NCBI RefSeq assembly: GCF_030052815.1
Contig: NC_079510.1
Coordinates: forward strand, 51,116,725 to 51,180,724
Reading direction: 5' to 3'
Length of the DNA: 64,000 nt
Source: Hevea brasiliensis
Taxonomy: Eukaryota > Streptophyta > Magnoliopsida > Malpighiales > Euphorbiaceae
Below are positions 11,446 through 23,023 of this stretch, piece after piece. A model generated the notes under the pieces. The model did no database searches, had not been told where the DNA came from, and worked only from the letters and a program-made list of their open reading frames with translations. Both the position numbers and the translations under genes were made by a program. Numbering within the stretch: the stretch's first letter is position 1; each line of letters begins with the position of its first letter.

Positions 11446-14400
11446 CAAAATTAATTAAAATGTTAAAACTTATATTCATAGTATTATTGAAGATGCATTT
11501 GTAATATTTATTTAAGTTAAATTTATTTTACTAATCTTTTTATCGCTTTATTTCACATTTTCTTATGTTTTAGATCATTTCATAATAAATAAAATTTTAT
11601 AACTAATCTGGTTCATTTCAAGTATCTCTTATTCATTTATTTAATTTCTAATATTATTAATTCATAATATTCTTAACTTATTTTACTACCCAAGTAACTT
11701 ATGACAGGCTGACTAAACTGGATAAGCGGGTCCTTGGCACTGGACACTGTGGTGTCTGGGGCCGTCATACCATGGGATGCAAAACGTCAACCAAGTATAC
11801 AATCAATATAGCAGACACAGGGCACCACAATGCCTCAGGCCGTCATACCATAGAACGTGAATGCACAAAACGTCAACCACATATGCAATCAATACGGCTA
11901 AGAAGTCATGATAACAAATAGTTGGGCATACAAGCCATAAATACAGGCACAAAGTTTTATACAGTACTGCTCAAACAATTCCCTATTGGCATATCAATCT
12001 ATCCAATCTGATACACGTATCTAAGTAATACGTAGGCACATTAGCACCATTAAGTATTCATATGTTTCATTATTTTATTCTATGTTCCGATTATAATTTA
12101 TGGCATTTTAATTTTATTCATAGTAGAAACATAAATCCACAAATCTTAATTTTTACATACTTTATGCATTCATCATACCATTCATGTTAACTGTAATTCA
12201 CATCAATCGATTTTTATGTATCATTTTTACATCGAAATATTTTTCTTTCTTTCATGATAATAACATTTAGCCAATTCACGCATCTATATGATTCATTTAA
12301 TCATTACAATATTTATATAAATTATCATTCACATTATTACCTCTTATGTACCACTTATTGTACAAGGTATTATTATCCTATTTGTAATAGAGACATAAGT
12401 CTTAATAATAATTTCATCTCATTGATACCTTTAACAATCCATTTATGTTAATTACTTTTCATATTTTAGGTTGTATTACTTATGTATTATGAGTTTCATG
12501 TGTGATGGGAATACAAATTCTAATTATCTATTCACATAATTTAAGTATTTATTAAGTCATTTAGGTGAATTATCATTCCTATTCTAAGTAATCCATGAAC
12601 ATTTTATGGATTTTAAACTTCATACCTTAATTTCCTCTAACAATTTAGTTCTTGCAATTTATGTCATTGTATTTACTATTCACATTACTATTCATGCAAA
12701 TTTTGACTATTTAATAAATAATAGGATTACTAATTCTAAATTCATAATAGTACTATATTTTGGGTTATATACTTGTTGGCACTAGTTGTCAATTGCAATT
12801 CAAAGCTCCCTAGATGTATTTTTAAAATTTCAGTTTTGGTTACTTAAGTTTACTATTCCATTAGACCTATCTGGAGTTTTATAGCTCAAGTTATGACATT
12901 TTTACTATAACTGGCCGGATTGATCATTGTCGAGAATTTTTGGACAATTCTAGTTCTGACAGTTTTGATGAGCTAATTTTGATTAGTAATTTGATTAGGT
13001 TATGATCAAAATTTGGATTTCTGTTCTTCATAAAAGTTGTTCTTCTATGTCTAAGCTTTCTATGGGTTTAAAAATCAGGTCATTCTGACTTTTCTAGAGT
13101 GAGTTATGGCCATTTGAATAATCACTGTTCATATTATCATTTTTCCATGTCCAGATTTTGGTTACCCGGATTCAAGCTAATTTTAGGTCACTTTGTGTTG
13201 GTTTTCTAAGCAGGATCTCTTCATGAGAAATGTGGAAAATTGTCTTACGTTTCATCTCCAATTGGTCTCACACTAATTGGAGCAACACAACTTTACTTAT
13301 AGCCTAAAAATTATACTGGACTCAAGGTCCAGAAAATCCTGCATTAAAACAATAGTCCCAATACCACCATTCCACACTTCTACCAATTTCAAATCACAAT
13401 CAAAACACTTCAAATAGTCCATATTTGATCTCAACATCATCAATTAATTAACATATCATAAAATTTCTAATTTTTATACCAAACCCTAAATTATTAATTT
13501 TGTAATTTCATGTAACACATGCCAACCAATATCTAACTCAAATATACTTATAAAAAATCACTTCTAAGCAATTTAATTCAAACAAATCAACAAATTCCAA
13601 CCTGCTCCCATGGCTGCCAAAATTAGGGTTCTACTTACTCATAGTATTCTTTTCATTTTCAAGAAATTTTAACCTAATTTCACATGATAATCATACTTAA
13701 AATAGGAAGGAAACATAATTAGTGCACTAACCTCTTATAGCTCAAGTCCAAGCCAACCAAAACTTCAATAAAATTTAGTGTTGGGACTTATAAGAAATAT
13801 GGTGGAAATCTAGGGTTTCATGAGCTTGGTAAGCTCAACAATGAAGGATGGCTTTCAATGGGTTTCGGCCACTTGACCCAAGGAAGAAGATGAGCTGATT
13901 TTTTTGTTCCATTATTCTCTTTTTACCTTTTATACTTAGTCTTGTTAAATTGTGATTGGCTAAGAAATTTTTAATGATGTCATTCTTGTGTCATGCTTAT
14001 GTAATAATTCACTTATATTTTTATTTTCTTTCTTTTCTTTTCTTTTCTCTTTTTCCATTCTATAATTCATGATTTTTAATTTATTTTTAAGGTTTTATTC
14101 TCTCTCATTTTGATTGACATTTAGGTCAAAATTCATCTCTGAGAGTGAAATGACTAAAATGCCCTTCGTTTTATTTACCGAGTTAAAATTATCTGTACCG
14201 ATTAATTAAATTTTTTTTGTATTTTCTTAGCAATCTATTGTCATCTAAACCTCAAGAATCCTTTACTTGACTCCTAAAAATTATTTCACAGGGTTCCCCA
14301 TGGGTCTAGAGTTGCCAACTATCTTCACAGACGCTTTCCGTTAGATCTATCCATCACCGTAGTTTCGGCTCATTTAACCTCTTTGCATTTTATTTCCTAA

Positions 14401-14551
14401 ATTTTTTCTTAATTTTTTTCTTGTCATTATTTATATTATTTATGACTCCTCACTCTAGTTTAAATATAGTTTCAGATATCTTAACTATCCGGGCAGACAT
14501 TGGATACTGAAACAGTAGAACATACAAACTACCTAAAGTGAGGATGTCACA
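10512..14551 (-). mobile_element. Solo LTR, diverged relative of the giant-LTR family
   Basis: The 4040-bp segment begins TATAACACCCCTCACCC and ends GAGGATGTCACA. It is flanked by perfect CAGAG duplications (10507-10511 and 14552-14556). It aligns by eye along its length to the 4.46-kb LTR: TGTAGCTGAGCAAG, the CTGGATAA/GGTCCTTGGCACTGGACA block near 11712-11746, and the terminal pyrimidine-rich and G-rich parts. No interior or second LTR is present, so it is a solo LTR left by recombination. The TG start has mutated to TA. It carries a long (TA)n microsatellite. Confidence 0.85.
11368..11441. repeat. (TA)n microsatellite, about 37 units
   Basis: An uninterrupted TA dinucleotide run within the solo LTR. 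The length is likely polymorphic. Confidence 0.95.
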
Positions 14552-14556
14552 CAGAG

Positions 14557-14700
14557 CCTGCATTTTCATCCTCCACCAGAAGGGTATTTTTGTTCATATA
14601 CAAACAGTCTGTTAAGGATGATGATTGGTCCTTCAAGTGGCACCATGTTTGTCAAGGTGGTTCAGTTGAGATCTTCCTAATATATGATTAATATTAGTCT
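14557..14700 (+). pseudogene. UBL gene copy A, 3' fragment
   Basis: Host sequence resumes after the CAGAG duplication. Joined to the fragment ending at 10511, it reads LHFHPPPEGYF and, after a one-base shift, FIYKQSVKDDDWSFKWHHVC then QGGSVEIF, and stops shortly after. This PPEGYFF/KWHHVCQG type of module occurs, as I recall, in plant ubiquitin-domain proteins that are distinct from polyubiquitin. It shows that one ancestral reading frame was split by two LTR insertions. Confidence 0.55.
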
Positions 14701-15018
14701 CTTATAGGTACTATTCTTTGTATTTTTGGTTAATTTCAAGTTGTAGAGTCTTTGTTTTGTAGGAATAGCATCGACTGCTTTAATGTATTGTATTTCTTTT
14801 ATTTTTTTCTCTTTTCTTTCAAATTAATGTAGCTTTCGCTTGTGGTCTCTTGTTTAGAAAACTGCTGTAGTAATCATGTTTGAAGTTTGTCATTTTCCGC
14901 AAGACAACTCTCATTTTTATTTTTCTTTTCAAATTTATGCCTTAAATTTATAATAAATCATTTCTAAATAAGTTTTTCTTTTTATTGCAAAAGCATATAT
15001 GAACTATTGAAATGGGCA
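14701..15018. other. No gene seen; probable old 3' flank of UBL copy A
   Basis: T-rich sequence with several TTGTATTT-like far-upstream polyadenylation elements and no reading frame. Confidence 0.4.
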
Positions 15019-15240
15019 TTAAATAGATTGAAAATTCCATTGGGCCTTAGAAGCCCATACTAAAGTGATATCCGATGCTTGGCTGTAGGTGGCATCATGT
15101 TCACTGCTGCCGTGTGAAGTCTGCTGTTTCTGAGCTTCCAATTCATGGAGTTCTCTGATTACTTCTACTGCTACTTTATCCACAGGTTGTCCATTCATAC
15201 ACGAACGAGTTAGGATGTACAACTCTGCAGTTCCTTTCTA
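15019..15240 (-). pseudogene. Unrecognised coding fragment, possibly En/Spm transposase
   Basis: An open frame of 67 codons from the first ATG extends upstream to a possible acceptor at about 15240. It contains ELYILTRSCMNGQPVDKVAV, then a charged helix EVIRELHELEAQKQQ and a polar tail. The layout (tR..NG.pVD..a.evI..L.el) resembles the C-terminal part of plant En/Spm (Ptta) transposase-like proteins. I am not sure; it may be a fragment of an unrelated host gene. No partner exon was found. Confidence 0.3.
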
Positions 15241-15410
15241 TCAAATAGTAAATTGAATCAAATGCTGCAAAGTTCTCTAGGTAATATGTTAAGTCATCAA
15301 TTTTTCATGGTGCATGGTTCCATAATATGCAATATTGTAAATTTAGTTAATGTTTTATTATTATTATTTTTTTTAACTGGAAACTTGGTTTAACCTCTTT
15401 TGCATTTTAG

Positions 15411-15562
15411 GTGGTCAAGCAAAGACCTTCATATTTGTCCAACTTAATCATATTATGGATTCCTATTCCAGAATTATAAGTACCTTAAAGTTTTGCTGAG
15501 AGAGTATTTGGCATTGAATTGGGTGCTATAAAAAGAAGTATAGAAGCGACGATTGATCAAGG
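15411..15562 (+). pseudogene. Kinesin-14 motor fragment (end of motor domain)
   Basis: A preserved splice acceptor (TTTTGCATTTTAG at 15398-15410) opens GGQAKTFIFVQLN, followed by ISTLKF. After a one-base shift it reads ERVFGIELGA. This is the last part of a kinesin motor (the GGNAKT..FV.lsP / STLkFA.RV pattern), closest to plant kinesin-14. An in-frame stop and the frameshift show decay. The preceding motor parts lie downstream at 17.1-17.6 kb, so the copy is rearranged. Confidence 0.75.
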
Positions 15563-15568
15563 GCTAGC

Positions 15569-16060
15569 AGGGGCCTCCACTCCTTTAAAATTTTAATTTT
15601 TAATTTGGAGGAATTTTGATACGTGTATATATTTAATAGACTCTTATATTTAGTCCCAAAAATTTCTAATCTATGTTTTAAAGTTTGAATTTCTTTTATT
15701 GGCTTAATTAAATAAAAAAATTAATAAGCCTACACACTAAATAATTTAAAAGATTTTCTATTAACCTAAATAAATTTAAAAATGAGGTGGCCACTAATTT
15801 AAAATTTTTTAAATTCTTTTTTATTACTCAAAAGGAAATTTTGAAACGCTGACACTAATATCTAGATTTAGCTAGACTAATAAAAAAATAATTTTTTAAA
15901 TTATTGTTAATTATTTTTGTTTCATTAGCTAATAAAAAAAATTTAATTTTTTAATCTTTTGTTAAAAATTTATTTGAAGTTAAATCTAAGAGTCTATTAA
16001 ATACATATCCATATTAAAAATCTTCTAAATTGAAAATAAAATCAAAATTTTAGAGGCCGG
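15569..16060. mobile_element. MITE-like element with ~75-bp imperfect terminal inverted repeats
   Basis: The left arm starts GGGGCCTC and runs through ATTTAATAGACTCTTA at about 15630-15646. The right arm contains TAAGAGTCTATTAAATACAT and ends GAGGCC near 16058. The two arms are reverse complements with scattered differences. The ~340 bp between them are AT-rich without a reading frame. No convincing target duplication was identified, so the superfamily is unassigned. Confidence 0.65.
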
Positions 16061-17130
16061 ACCATCATTGCTTTTGCCTTTTATTTATTCTATCATTCAT
16101 TATAGAAAAATATTAAGAAATTGTCCGTACTAATGCACATAGTTATTAATAATTTTAAAATATAAATAATCTTAATTGACATATATTTTTTAATTTTAAT
16201 ATATGAAAATTAAATAATATCTTTATTTTTTTTATCAATTATTTCATATTTTTTATATATTTTATTTTTTATTAATTAAATATTATTTCATATTTTTTAT
16301 TAATTTTTTTATCTCTCAAATTTTTAATAAAAATTTCATAATAAAAATATAGTAATATAATAAGAATATTGTTTAAAAATATAGTTATTTTTATATATTC
16401 TATTTTTTATTAATTAAATATTATTTTATATTTTTTATTAATTTTTTTATCTCTTAAAATTTTTAATGAAGATAAAAATATAGTAATATAATAAGAATAT
16501 TATTTAAATATATAAAATCATTTGAAGGTGGTTCAATTATATGATTATTTTATCATTTTAAATATTAAAATTTTGTTATATAATTAAAAGAAAAGTAAAA
16601 GAGAATTAAATAGAGAAATGCCACCTATAGAAAATGCCATAATTTTTTATTAATTATTTCACATTTTATTTTTTATTAATTAAGTAATATTTCATATTTT
16701 TTATTAATTTTTTTATCTCTCCAATTTTTTTAATAAATATTTTATAATAAAAATAATAAAATATAGTAATATAATAAGAATATTATTTAAAGATATAGTT
16801 TTTTTATTAATTAAATATTATTTATTATTTTTTTATTTTGCAAAATTTTTAACGAATATTTTATAATAAAAATATAGTAATATAATTAGAATATTACTTA
16901 AAGATATAAAATCATTTGAAATTAATTTTTTCATATAACTATTTTTATCATTTTAAATATTAAAATTTTATTATATAATTAAAAGAAATGTAAAAGAGGA
17001 TCAAATAGAGAAATGCTACATAACAATCCTATGAAATAAAAAGTAACGTGGCATTTATATAGATATTAGAGTGTATTGTTGGATAAGGACATTTCCTACT
17101 CACCAACGAAAAAACAAAGCAAACAACTAG
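16061..17130. repeat. AT-rich block with a repeated TATAGTAATATAATAAGAATATT unit
   Basis: No gene. Words of the type ATAGTAATATAATAAGAATA occur near 16350, 16475, 16770 and 16875. The block ATTATATAATTAAAAGAAA..GTAAAAGAG..AATAGAGAAATGC occurs at about 16570-16625 and again at about 16970-17020. This indicates an old ~400-bp tandem duplication. Confidence 0.6.
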
Positions 17131-17149
17131 AGAGGATATTGGTAAAAAA

Positions 17150-17625
17150 GGTGAATTACTTATTTTAAATCCCTCAAATCAAGGAAAACACAGTCATAAA
17201 CTATTCAAATTCAATAAGATTTTTGGTCTAAAAGCTAATAAATGTGAGAATTGTTTTTGAAAGTTTAATTGTGTTTATGTGCTTTCTCTATTTTAAGAGA
17301 TTCAGTTCGTTTTTTATGGATATAATATATGTGTTTTTGCATATGGTGACTCTGGCTCAGAAAAAACTTACATGATACCAAATTAATTTACAAGTTTTCA
17401 TTTCAAACATTTTGAGAGCAAGAAATTTGTAACTTGATTTTTTATCAGAAGAAGATTGGAGGGTCAATCATGAATCATTGCATGATCTTTGCCAAATCTC
17501 TTATATCAGGAAACGCTGCATTAGATATGAAGTTGGTGTTCAGATGGTTGAAATACACGATGAAAAATTTTATTATGATCTCAACAATGATTTTCAGAAA
17601 GATTTCCTTTATTCTTAAAAAGAAA
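17150..17625 (+). pseudogene. Kinesin-14 motor pseudogene (P-loop part)
   Basis: Interrupted frames spell a plant kinesin-14 motor start. At about 17170-17245 PSNQGKHSHKLFKFNKIFG is the strand before the P-loop. At about 17325-17376 YVFAYGDSGSEKTY is the P-loop, with GSEKT in place of the canonical GSGKT. At about 17470-17600 LHDLCQISY then RYEVGVQMVEIHDEKFYYDL is the YE..VqmvEIYNE segment that follows in the family. Stops between these blocks, the mutated P-loop glycine and the missing middle make it non-functional. The end of the motor lies upstream at 15.4 kb. Confidence 0.75.
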
Positions 17626-17639
17626 TAAATTACTTGAAA

Positions 17640-19002
17640 AAAATATTATTTTAATTAGCCATAAAAAAATAAAATTAGAAAACATGACTTCTGACAAGAT
17701 TTTAAAATAACTCTTTTATTTTCTTTTTATCTTGTTTTAATGACTGATAATTTTTTATTTTAATTGTATTTTCTTTTAGTATTAAGGTTTATAATATATA
17801 TTTTCTCAAGTAATATATCTTTCATATTATTATTAATATTTTTTCATATATTATAATAAAATAATAAATTTTAATAATTAAATCAAAAAATTCAGCCTAG
17901 AGTGGAAAAAAATCAAATTTCTATTCAATTGAAATCGATCATAATATGATTGAAATGTATTTGAAATTTCAATTTATATATATTATTGATACTATTTAAT
18001 ATTTTTATTGATTAATTTAAATTTTAATATAATTTAAAAAATATTAATAAAATTATAGTTCTTAATAAAACAAAATTTGAATATAAATATAAAATCAAAA
18101 TAGAGAATAATTTATCATTATTAAATTCAGCCATATCCTTTCTTCTCCCTCACATCATTCATCTTCCTTTCCATTTTTGTATTTGTTTGATAGGTTATAG
18201 ATAAATAGGTTTTTTAAATATATAAAATTAATTATATATTTCTAATATTTTAATTAAGTTTAAATTGAACGTCCAAATTAAAATAGCATTTTAAAATATT
18301 GATTTCCTTATTAGACTTCATTTAAAATTTTAAATTAATTTTTAATATGAATAAATCATATGAATAAGATTTCTTGTCTAATTGTGAATGTAGCTAAAAA
18401 GTACAAGCGCTATTCTTGTATATTTCCAAAATTTATAAGTTATTTTTAATAATAAATATTATTATATAAATAATTTTTAAATAGAATTTATAATAAAATT
18501 TTAATTTATATTAATTTATTTTTTTAAATTAATTTATAAAAATATTCTAATTCTTTCATAAATTTACTCTTTTTATATATTCTATTATTACTATCGTATG
18601 TAGTATAGATTAAAATAAAATTGTGTGATTTAATTTTTTTTTTCTTTTTTAAAAAAAAAATTGCGTGGTTTTAGTTCTTGCGATTTAGTACTCCCCTTCC
18701 AAAACGCTGCGTTTAGGGTTTAATATACCCTCTTCCCAAATCATTCAACAAATGTGCATAACAATTTTTTTTTTTTTTTTTAAATGTGAATGAAAAGAAC
18801 AGAAGAAAGAGTGCTCATGTCTTCTCTGCCGTCCCATATTTTTATCTTTTTCTTTAAAAAAGGAAATCATTCATATTATATTTGATAATAGACATAGTTC
18901 AGATGTTATGATCACATTCTTAAAGATGCCAATGATTAATCTTGTCTCTGCACTGGGCTGCTCAGAATTAAGAAAATTGAGGTGATATTAGCTTATATAG
19001 TT

Positions 19003-19036
<34 letters not shown>

Positions 19037-19095
19037 AATTATTGAATCTAACAATGCATATAATTAAATTAAGTAACCTTGCTGTTACACAGACG
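17640..19095. other. AT-rich intergenic region, no gene seen
   Basis: Low-complexity A/T sequence with a T-run of about 29 at roughly 19005-19033, shortly before the UBL copy B start. The GC-richer patch at about 18660-18740 might be an old promoter of copy B, but this is uncertain. Confidence 0.4.
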
Positions 19096-19247
19096 ATGGA
19101 GCTAACAGTTATCTATCCCGAACAAAGCTTACCTATGATCATTCCAGAATCAAATCCAAATCCAACTCTTCTTGATGTTAAAGTGGAGATTATGAAGTTG
19201 CTTCATATTAAACCCAAGAAACAACAAGTACATTTTAGAGGGGTGGT
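19096..19247 (+). pseudogene. Ubiquitin-like gene copy B, module 1, 5' half
   Basis: The ATG at 19096 opens MELTVIYPEQSLPMIIPESN, followed by LLDVKVEIMKLLHIKPKKQQ and VHFRGVV. This is the ubiquitin fold order: strand 1, strand 2, the DVK.ei helix, and the Q.LiF.G strand. An open frame also runs into it from upstream (18982), but the similarity to copy A starts at this ATG, which supports it as the true start. The gypsy element interrupts after codon 50, and its duplication GTGGT occupies 19243-19247. The frame resumes at 29507. Confidence 0.75.
19243..19247. repeat. Target site duplication GTGGT, left copy
   Basis: GTGGT precedes TGTAACACC. The identical GTGGT at 29502-29506 follows GGTCGTGACA. 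Confidence 0.95.
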
Positions 19248-21883
19248 TGTAACACCCCAAAAATTTTAAATTTATGAGCATTTTTGGTATTTTAATTTTA
19301 TTTAAATTTTAGGAATTTTTTTGAGATTTTTCAGATTTTAAAAATCGGGTTCGATTTTTCGAAAATATAAATTTGATGATTTTTAAAAATTAATTTAAAG
19401 ACCACGTGGCAAAACTAAAAATATATTTGGAGTCTACGTATTTTTCTAAGTTTTCTGAAATTTTTTTCGGAATTTTTAGACCTCGTTTTCGGTCCCGAGG
19501 CAGAGTAAAAATTCAAAATTTTATATTTCGAATCGAACGGGCCGAATCGAACCGGACCGGATCTGACTGGTCGAATCGGACCGGCTCCCTTTCCTTTTTT
19601 CTTCCCCGCGAGCGTCGTTCCCTCTCCCCTTCTCTCTCTATTTTCTCTCTCCTCCCTCCCCTGCCGCCGGCCAGCCACCTCCCCCTGCCACCCGGTGGCC
19701 GGGCGCGCCACCCACCTCCCGGCCGGTAGGCCGCCCGAGCGGCCGGAAAACGCGCGCGATCTCCCTCCCTCGCGCGCGCGTCGTTTCAGCTTCTCCGGCC
19801 AAAATCCGGCCGATCCGGCCACCAATTGGACCGGGTCTTGTGTCTAAAACCATCTACTCGGCGAGAGCTTTCCATAGACACCAAGAACGCCGAAATCCAT
19901 CAAGCGGTTTGTCTGATTTTTGCTCGGGAAGATTTTAGTCCATTTCGACTTTTGGGCTAGATTTCTCGAAAACCGTGAATCCCACGAGAAAACCGAGGCT
20001 ACCAACGCGCTCCACTCGTCGAGAGCTTCGCGGCGACATAAATTTCAAAATTTTCCGACACCGTTTTTCGGTGGGTCCCACGGAACTTCGCAGTGTTTTT
20101 TCGAGCATTTAATGAGCTTAGAAAATTCTGAAAAATTTATGTACTAACCCTCGTAGTATGGGCTTCGTGTAGGTATCCTCGATTCGCGGAAATTCGACAG
20201 TTGACCAGGTCTGCGAAATTCCGGCCAGACAGACTCGTTACCGGAAAAGTCTCCGAAGTGGACCGAGGTTTTGGCTAGCCCTCCGTTGTCAGACGTCCCG
20301 AGCGCGTTCCCGAAGTCGGAATTGGCAAAGGTAAATCCGAACCTTGTTTTTTCGTAATTTTCTAGTGCTTAAATAGGATTAAAAATCCATAAAATATTCG
20401 TGGTAGCTTAGAAAATTACGATTCTTTTTGAAATAGCCTAGTAATATTGCTAAGGACCGCGGGGCAAAGTTTTAGAATTTTTAGAGCTTATTTGGGCAGT
20501 TTTTGCAAAAATGGTCAATTATAGGGACTAAATTGAAATTTTACATGTTGTGATGGATGATTGAATTGGTGGGCCCAGGAGGGGCTGTGTGATATGATTG
20601 AACTGTGGATATATGGATTGTGAGTATAGAAGTGTGTTTTGAGCCATTTTGCAGGTTGGGTAGGTCCTAGGTATAGGGGAGACTCTGCCGGATTTTCGGC
20701 ACGACTTAGGACGTATTGGTCTTTTTCTTTGTTTGTACTGAGTCAAATTTATTAAATGATTGTAATAAAAATTTCAGGTGAGCCGGGACAGCCTTCTTCC
20801 TCCGCCCAGCCGCCACAGTGATTGTCGTCAAGTCTATGAGTAAAATATTAATTTTAATTGTAATTTCGATATTATTATATGTTCAACATGCCCATGCATC
20901 ACTTATATGCATATATTTATGTAGTTAAACTCTAGGCACGATTTATGATGCATTGATAAATGTTAAAGTGCCATGATATTGTTGTGGTAATTTGGAGCAG
21001 TGTGCGTGCGTTGGCGTGCGTGTGATGTAGTGTGGACTATGGATAGGACGGGTAGTCACGGCTTGAGTTCTTCGCTGGGACCCGATCCTTCGAGGGGTAG
21101 TCACGGCTTGAGTTCTTCGCTGGGACCCTCGATTTGGTTTATTAAGCGAAAGTCCGGCTTGAGTTCTTCGCTGGCACCAGGTTGGATTTAAGAGAGCTGT
21201 ATAGGGGATCAGCTCCCATATGCTATGATTGATGCGACAGGGTGCGTGAGTGCTCCAAATTACCTTTTTGATGTTATGATGTGAAAATGATGTTGATGTT
21301 GCATTTCACTCTACAGGGTGCATTAGTTTTAGATAGTTATAGAGATTATGGTTAAAATTGATATTTTACTCTCTGAGTCGAACGCTCACTCCTGTTCAAT
21401 ATTTTTTCAGGCTACAGGAGGATTTTATTGTGGTTAACCTGCTTTTCTCCTTTGCAGGTTGTTTATCAATATTTGTGTGATTTTATTTACTCTTAGAATT
21501 TTCGCATGTGTTAGAAGTATTTATTTGATTATGGTCTGTAATATTATTATCATGTTGGACCTGTAAACGTATAATGATATGCATGTTTGATGGATTGGAT
21601 GAGGGAGCTGAGCTCCCATTTATTTTTATGAGGATATGAGTATGTGGAGGGTGAGCTGAGCTCCCCAATTGAGTATTTATTATGTTTACAGGTCGGGTGA
21701 GTCGAAAACTCCCCGTTGGAAAGTCCATTTTATGGCCGGACTCTGTCCGTTTGTTTTCTTGATATTGGGCCCAAATGGGCCTTAGAGTTGGGTTAATGAA
21801 CAGTTAGGCTTATTACGGGCCTCGGGGGCTTTAGGCTGGCCCAGGTCCTAGTGCCGGTCCGGCCCATAGGTTGGGTCGTGACA
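19248..21883 (+). repeat. 5' LTR of the gypsy element
   Basis: About 2636 bp. A GC-rich block (about 19540-19830) with CTC- and CGCG-rich sequence gives long spurious ORFs on both strands. A module GGCTTGAGTTCTTCGCTGG occurs three times at about 21060-21180. The LTR ends GGGTCGTGACA. Confidence 0.93.
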
Positions 21884-21887
21884 AATG

Positions 21888-21899
21888 TGGTATCAGAGC
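21888..21899 (+). other. Primer binding site (initiator tRNA-Met)
   Basis: TGGTATCAGAGC lies four bases after the LTR end and is complementary to the 3' end of plant initiator tRNA-Met. Confidence 0.9.
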
Positions 21900-22110
21900 T
21901 TAGGCTCCAGATTCTTAGGGAATGTTTGTCTAAAGTGTTGGGAAGAGTCTACTAGGAGTCACATGCGGAAAAATAGGGTCCATATTCGTCTTGCATTGTC
22001 GTCTTTGTTTCTAGTTTCTGCTTCATATATTGTGTGTAAATATGAGTCTATAGAGCTGTGCAATGTGCAGTTTTGAATTTTGTGGGCTAATGCTGTTAAA
22101 TTTCAGGAAA

Positions 22111-23023
22111 ATGCGTAGAAGCAGGAGAGCTGCCACTGCACCAGAACCAGACGTGCCTGACGAGGTGTCGGCACAGGATGAGGCGCCTACCCCGAGGAGG
22201 CGGGGTAGGAGGCCTAGAGCTGCTCAAGTAGAGGAGCAGCCACCCCGATCTGAGATCGGTCCTTTATGGCACAGGTCCCATGGACCCCATGGCGACTACT
22301 CTGGGAGTGCAGAGAACCATCGACATGATAGCGCAAAGATATGGTCCACCCTCCACAAAGCAGCGATCCACCTCACCAAGAGGAATCTTACAAACAAATC
22401 ATAAATTTCAAGAAGTTGGTGCACGGTACTTATGATGTGTCGACGATGCATATCGGTTTTGGATTCTGCATGAGCAGAAACGAGTGCGATTGGTGATAGA
22501 AGACTAATAGAGTGTATACAGCATGTCATGGGGCCTATGCCTAGACAATGGATGAATGACTACGTGTTACCCCGGATGGAGGGTTTGACATGGGCTCGGT
22601 TGTGGAACTTTTATCAATCGGTTTGTGCGAGAAAGCTTGAGAGATCGAAGCGGTGGGCCTTTGAGGCCTTAAGGCGAATGGCAGTGCAGAGGCGAATATG
22701 CTCTGCAATTTCGAATTGAGCAGATATGCCCTGCAGCAGAGCTACGAAACTATGAAGGTGAAGAGATTCCTAAGGGGGCTTGGCGGAGGTATGCGAACCT
22801 AGCCATGATGTCGTCGGTCTTTTGACGTGGTAGTTGATCGAGCTAGACAGATAGAGATCAGCTACGCTGCGGATGACAGCGGGAGAGCCAAGAAAAACAG
22901 AGCAGAGGGTTCCTCAGGTGTCCCTTCCATGGGTACTCCAGACAGTGGTGGCCAGAATAATTACAGAGGAAGAAGTAGGAACAAGAAGAGTGGTTTTAGA
23001 CACAGACCACGAGGATTGCACGA
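22111..23023 (+). pseudogene. Gypsy gag region, frame-broken
   Basis: The ATG at 22111 opens a basic N-terminus (MRRSRRAATAPEPDVPDEVS). The capsid-like part appears in other frames: 22528-22660 reads PMPRQWMNDYVLPRMEGLTW, and 22805-23010 reads FDVVVDRARQIEISYAADDS followed by an RG-rich tail. These are typical of plant gypsy gag (retrotransposon gag domain). At least three frameshifts separate the blocks, several near CAG or CTG. Function in the family: virus-like particle formation. Confidence 0.8.

Noticed and set aside
19415..19853. Long ORFs on both strands in the GC-rich LTR block, and their counterparts at 27043-27502
   Set aside because: They lie in non-coding LTR sequence, differ in frame between the two LTRs, and come from CG-rich low-complexity composition.
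21888..21899. TGGTATCAGAGC as part of a tRNA gene
   Set aside because: Only the 12-base complement of initiator tRNA-Met is present, next to LTR ends; no cloverleaf can be formed.
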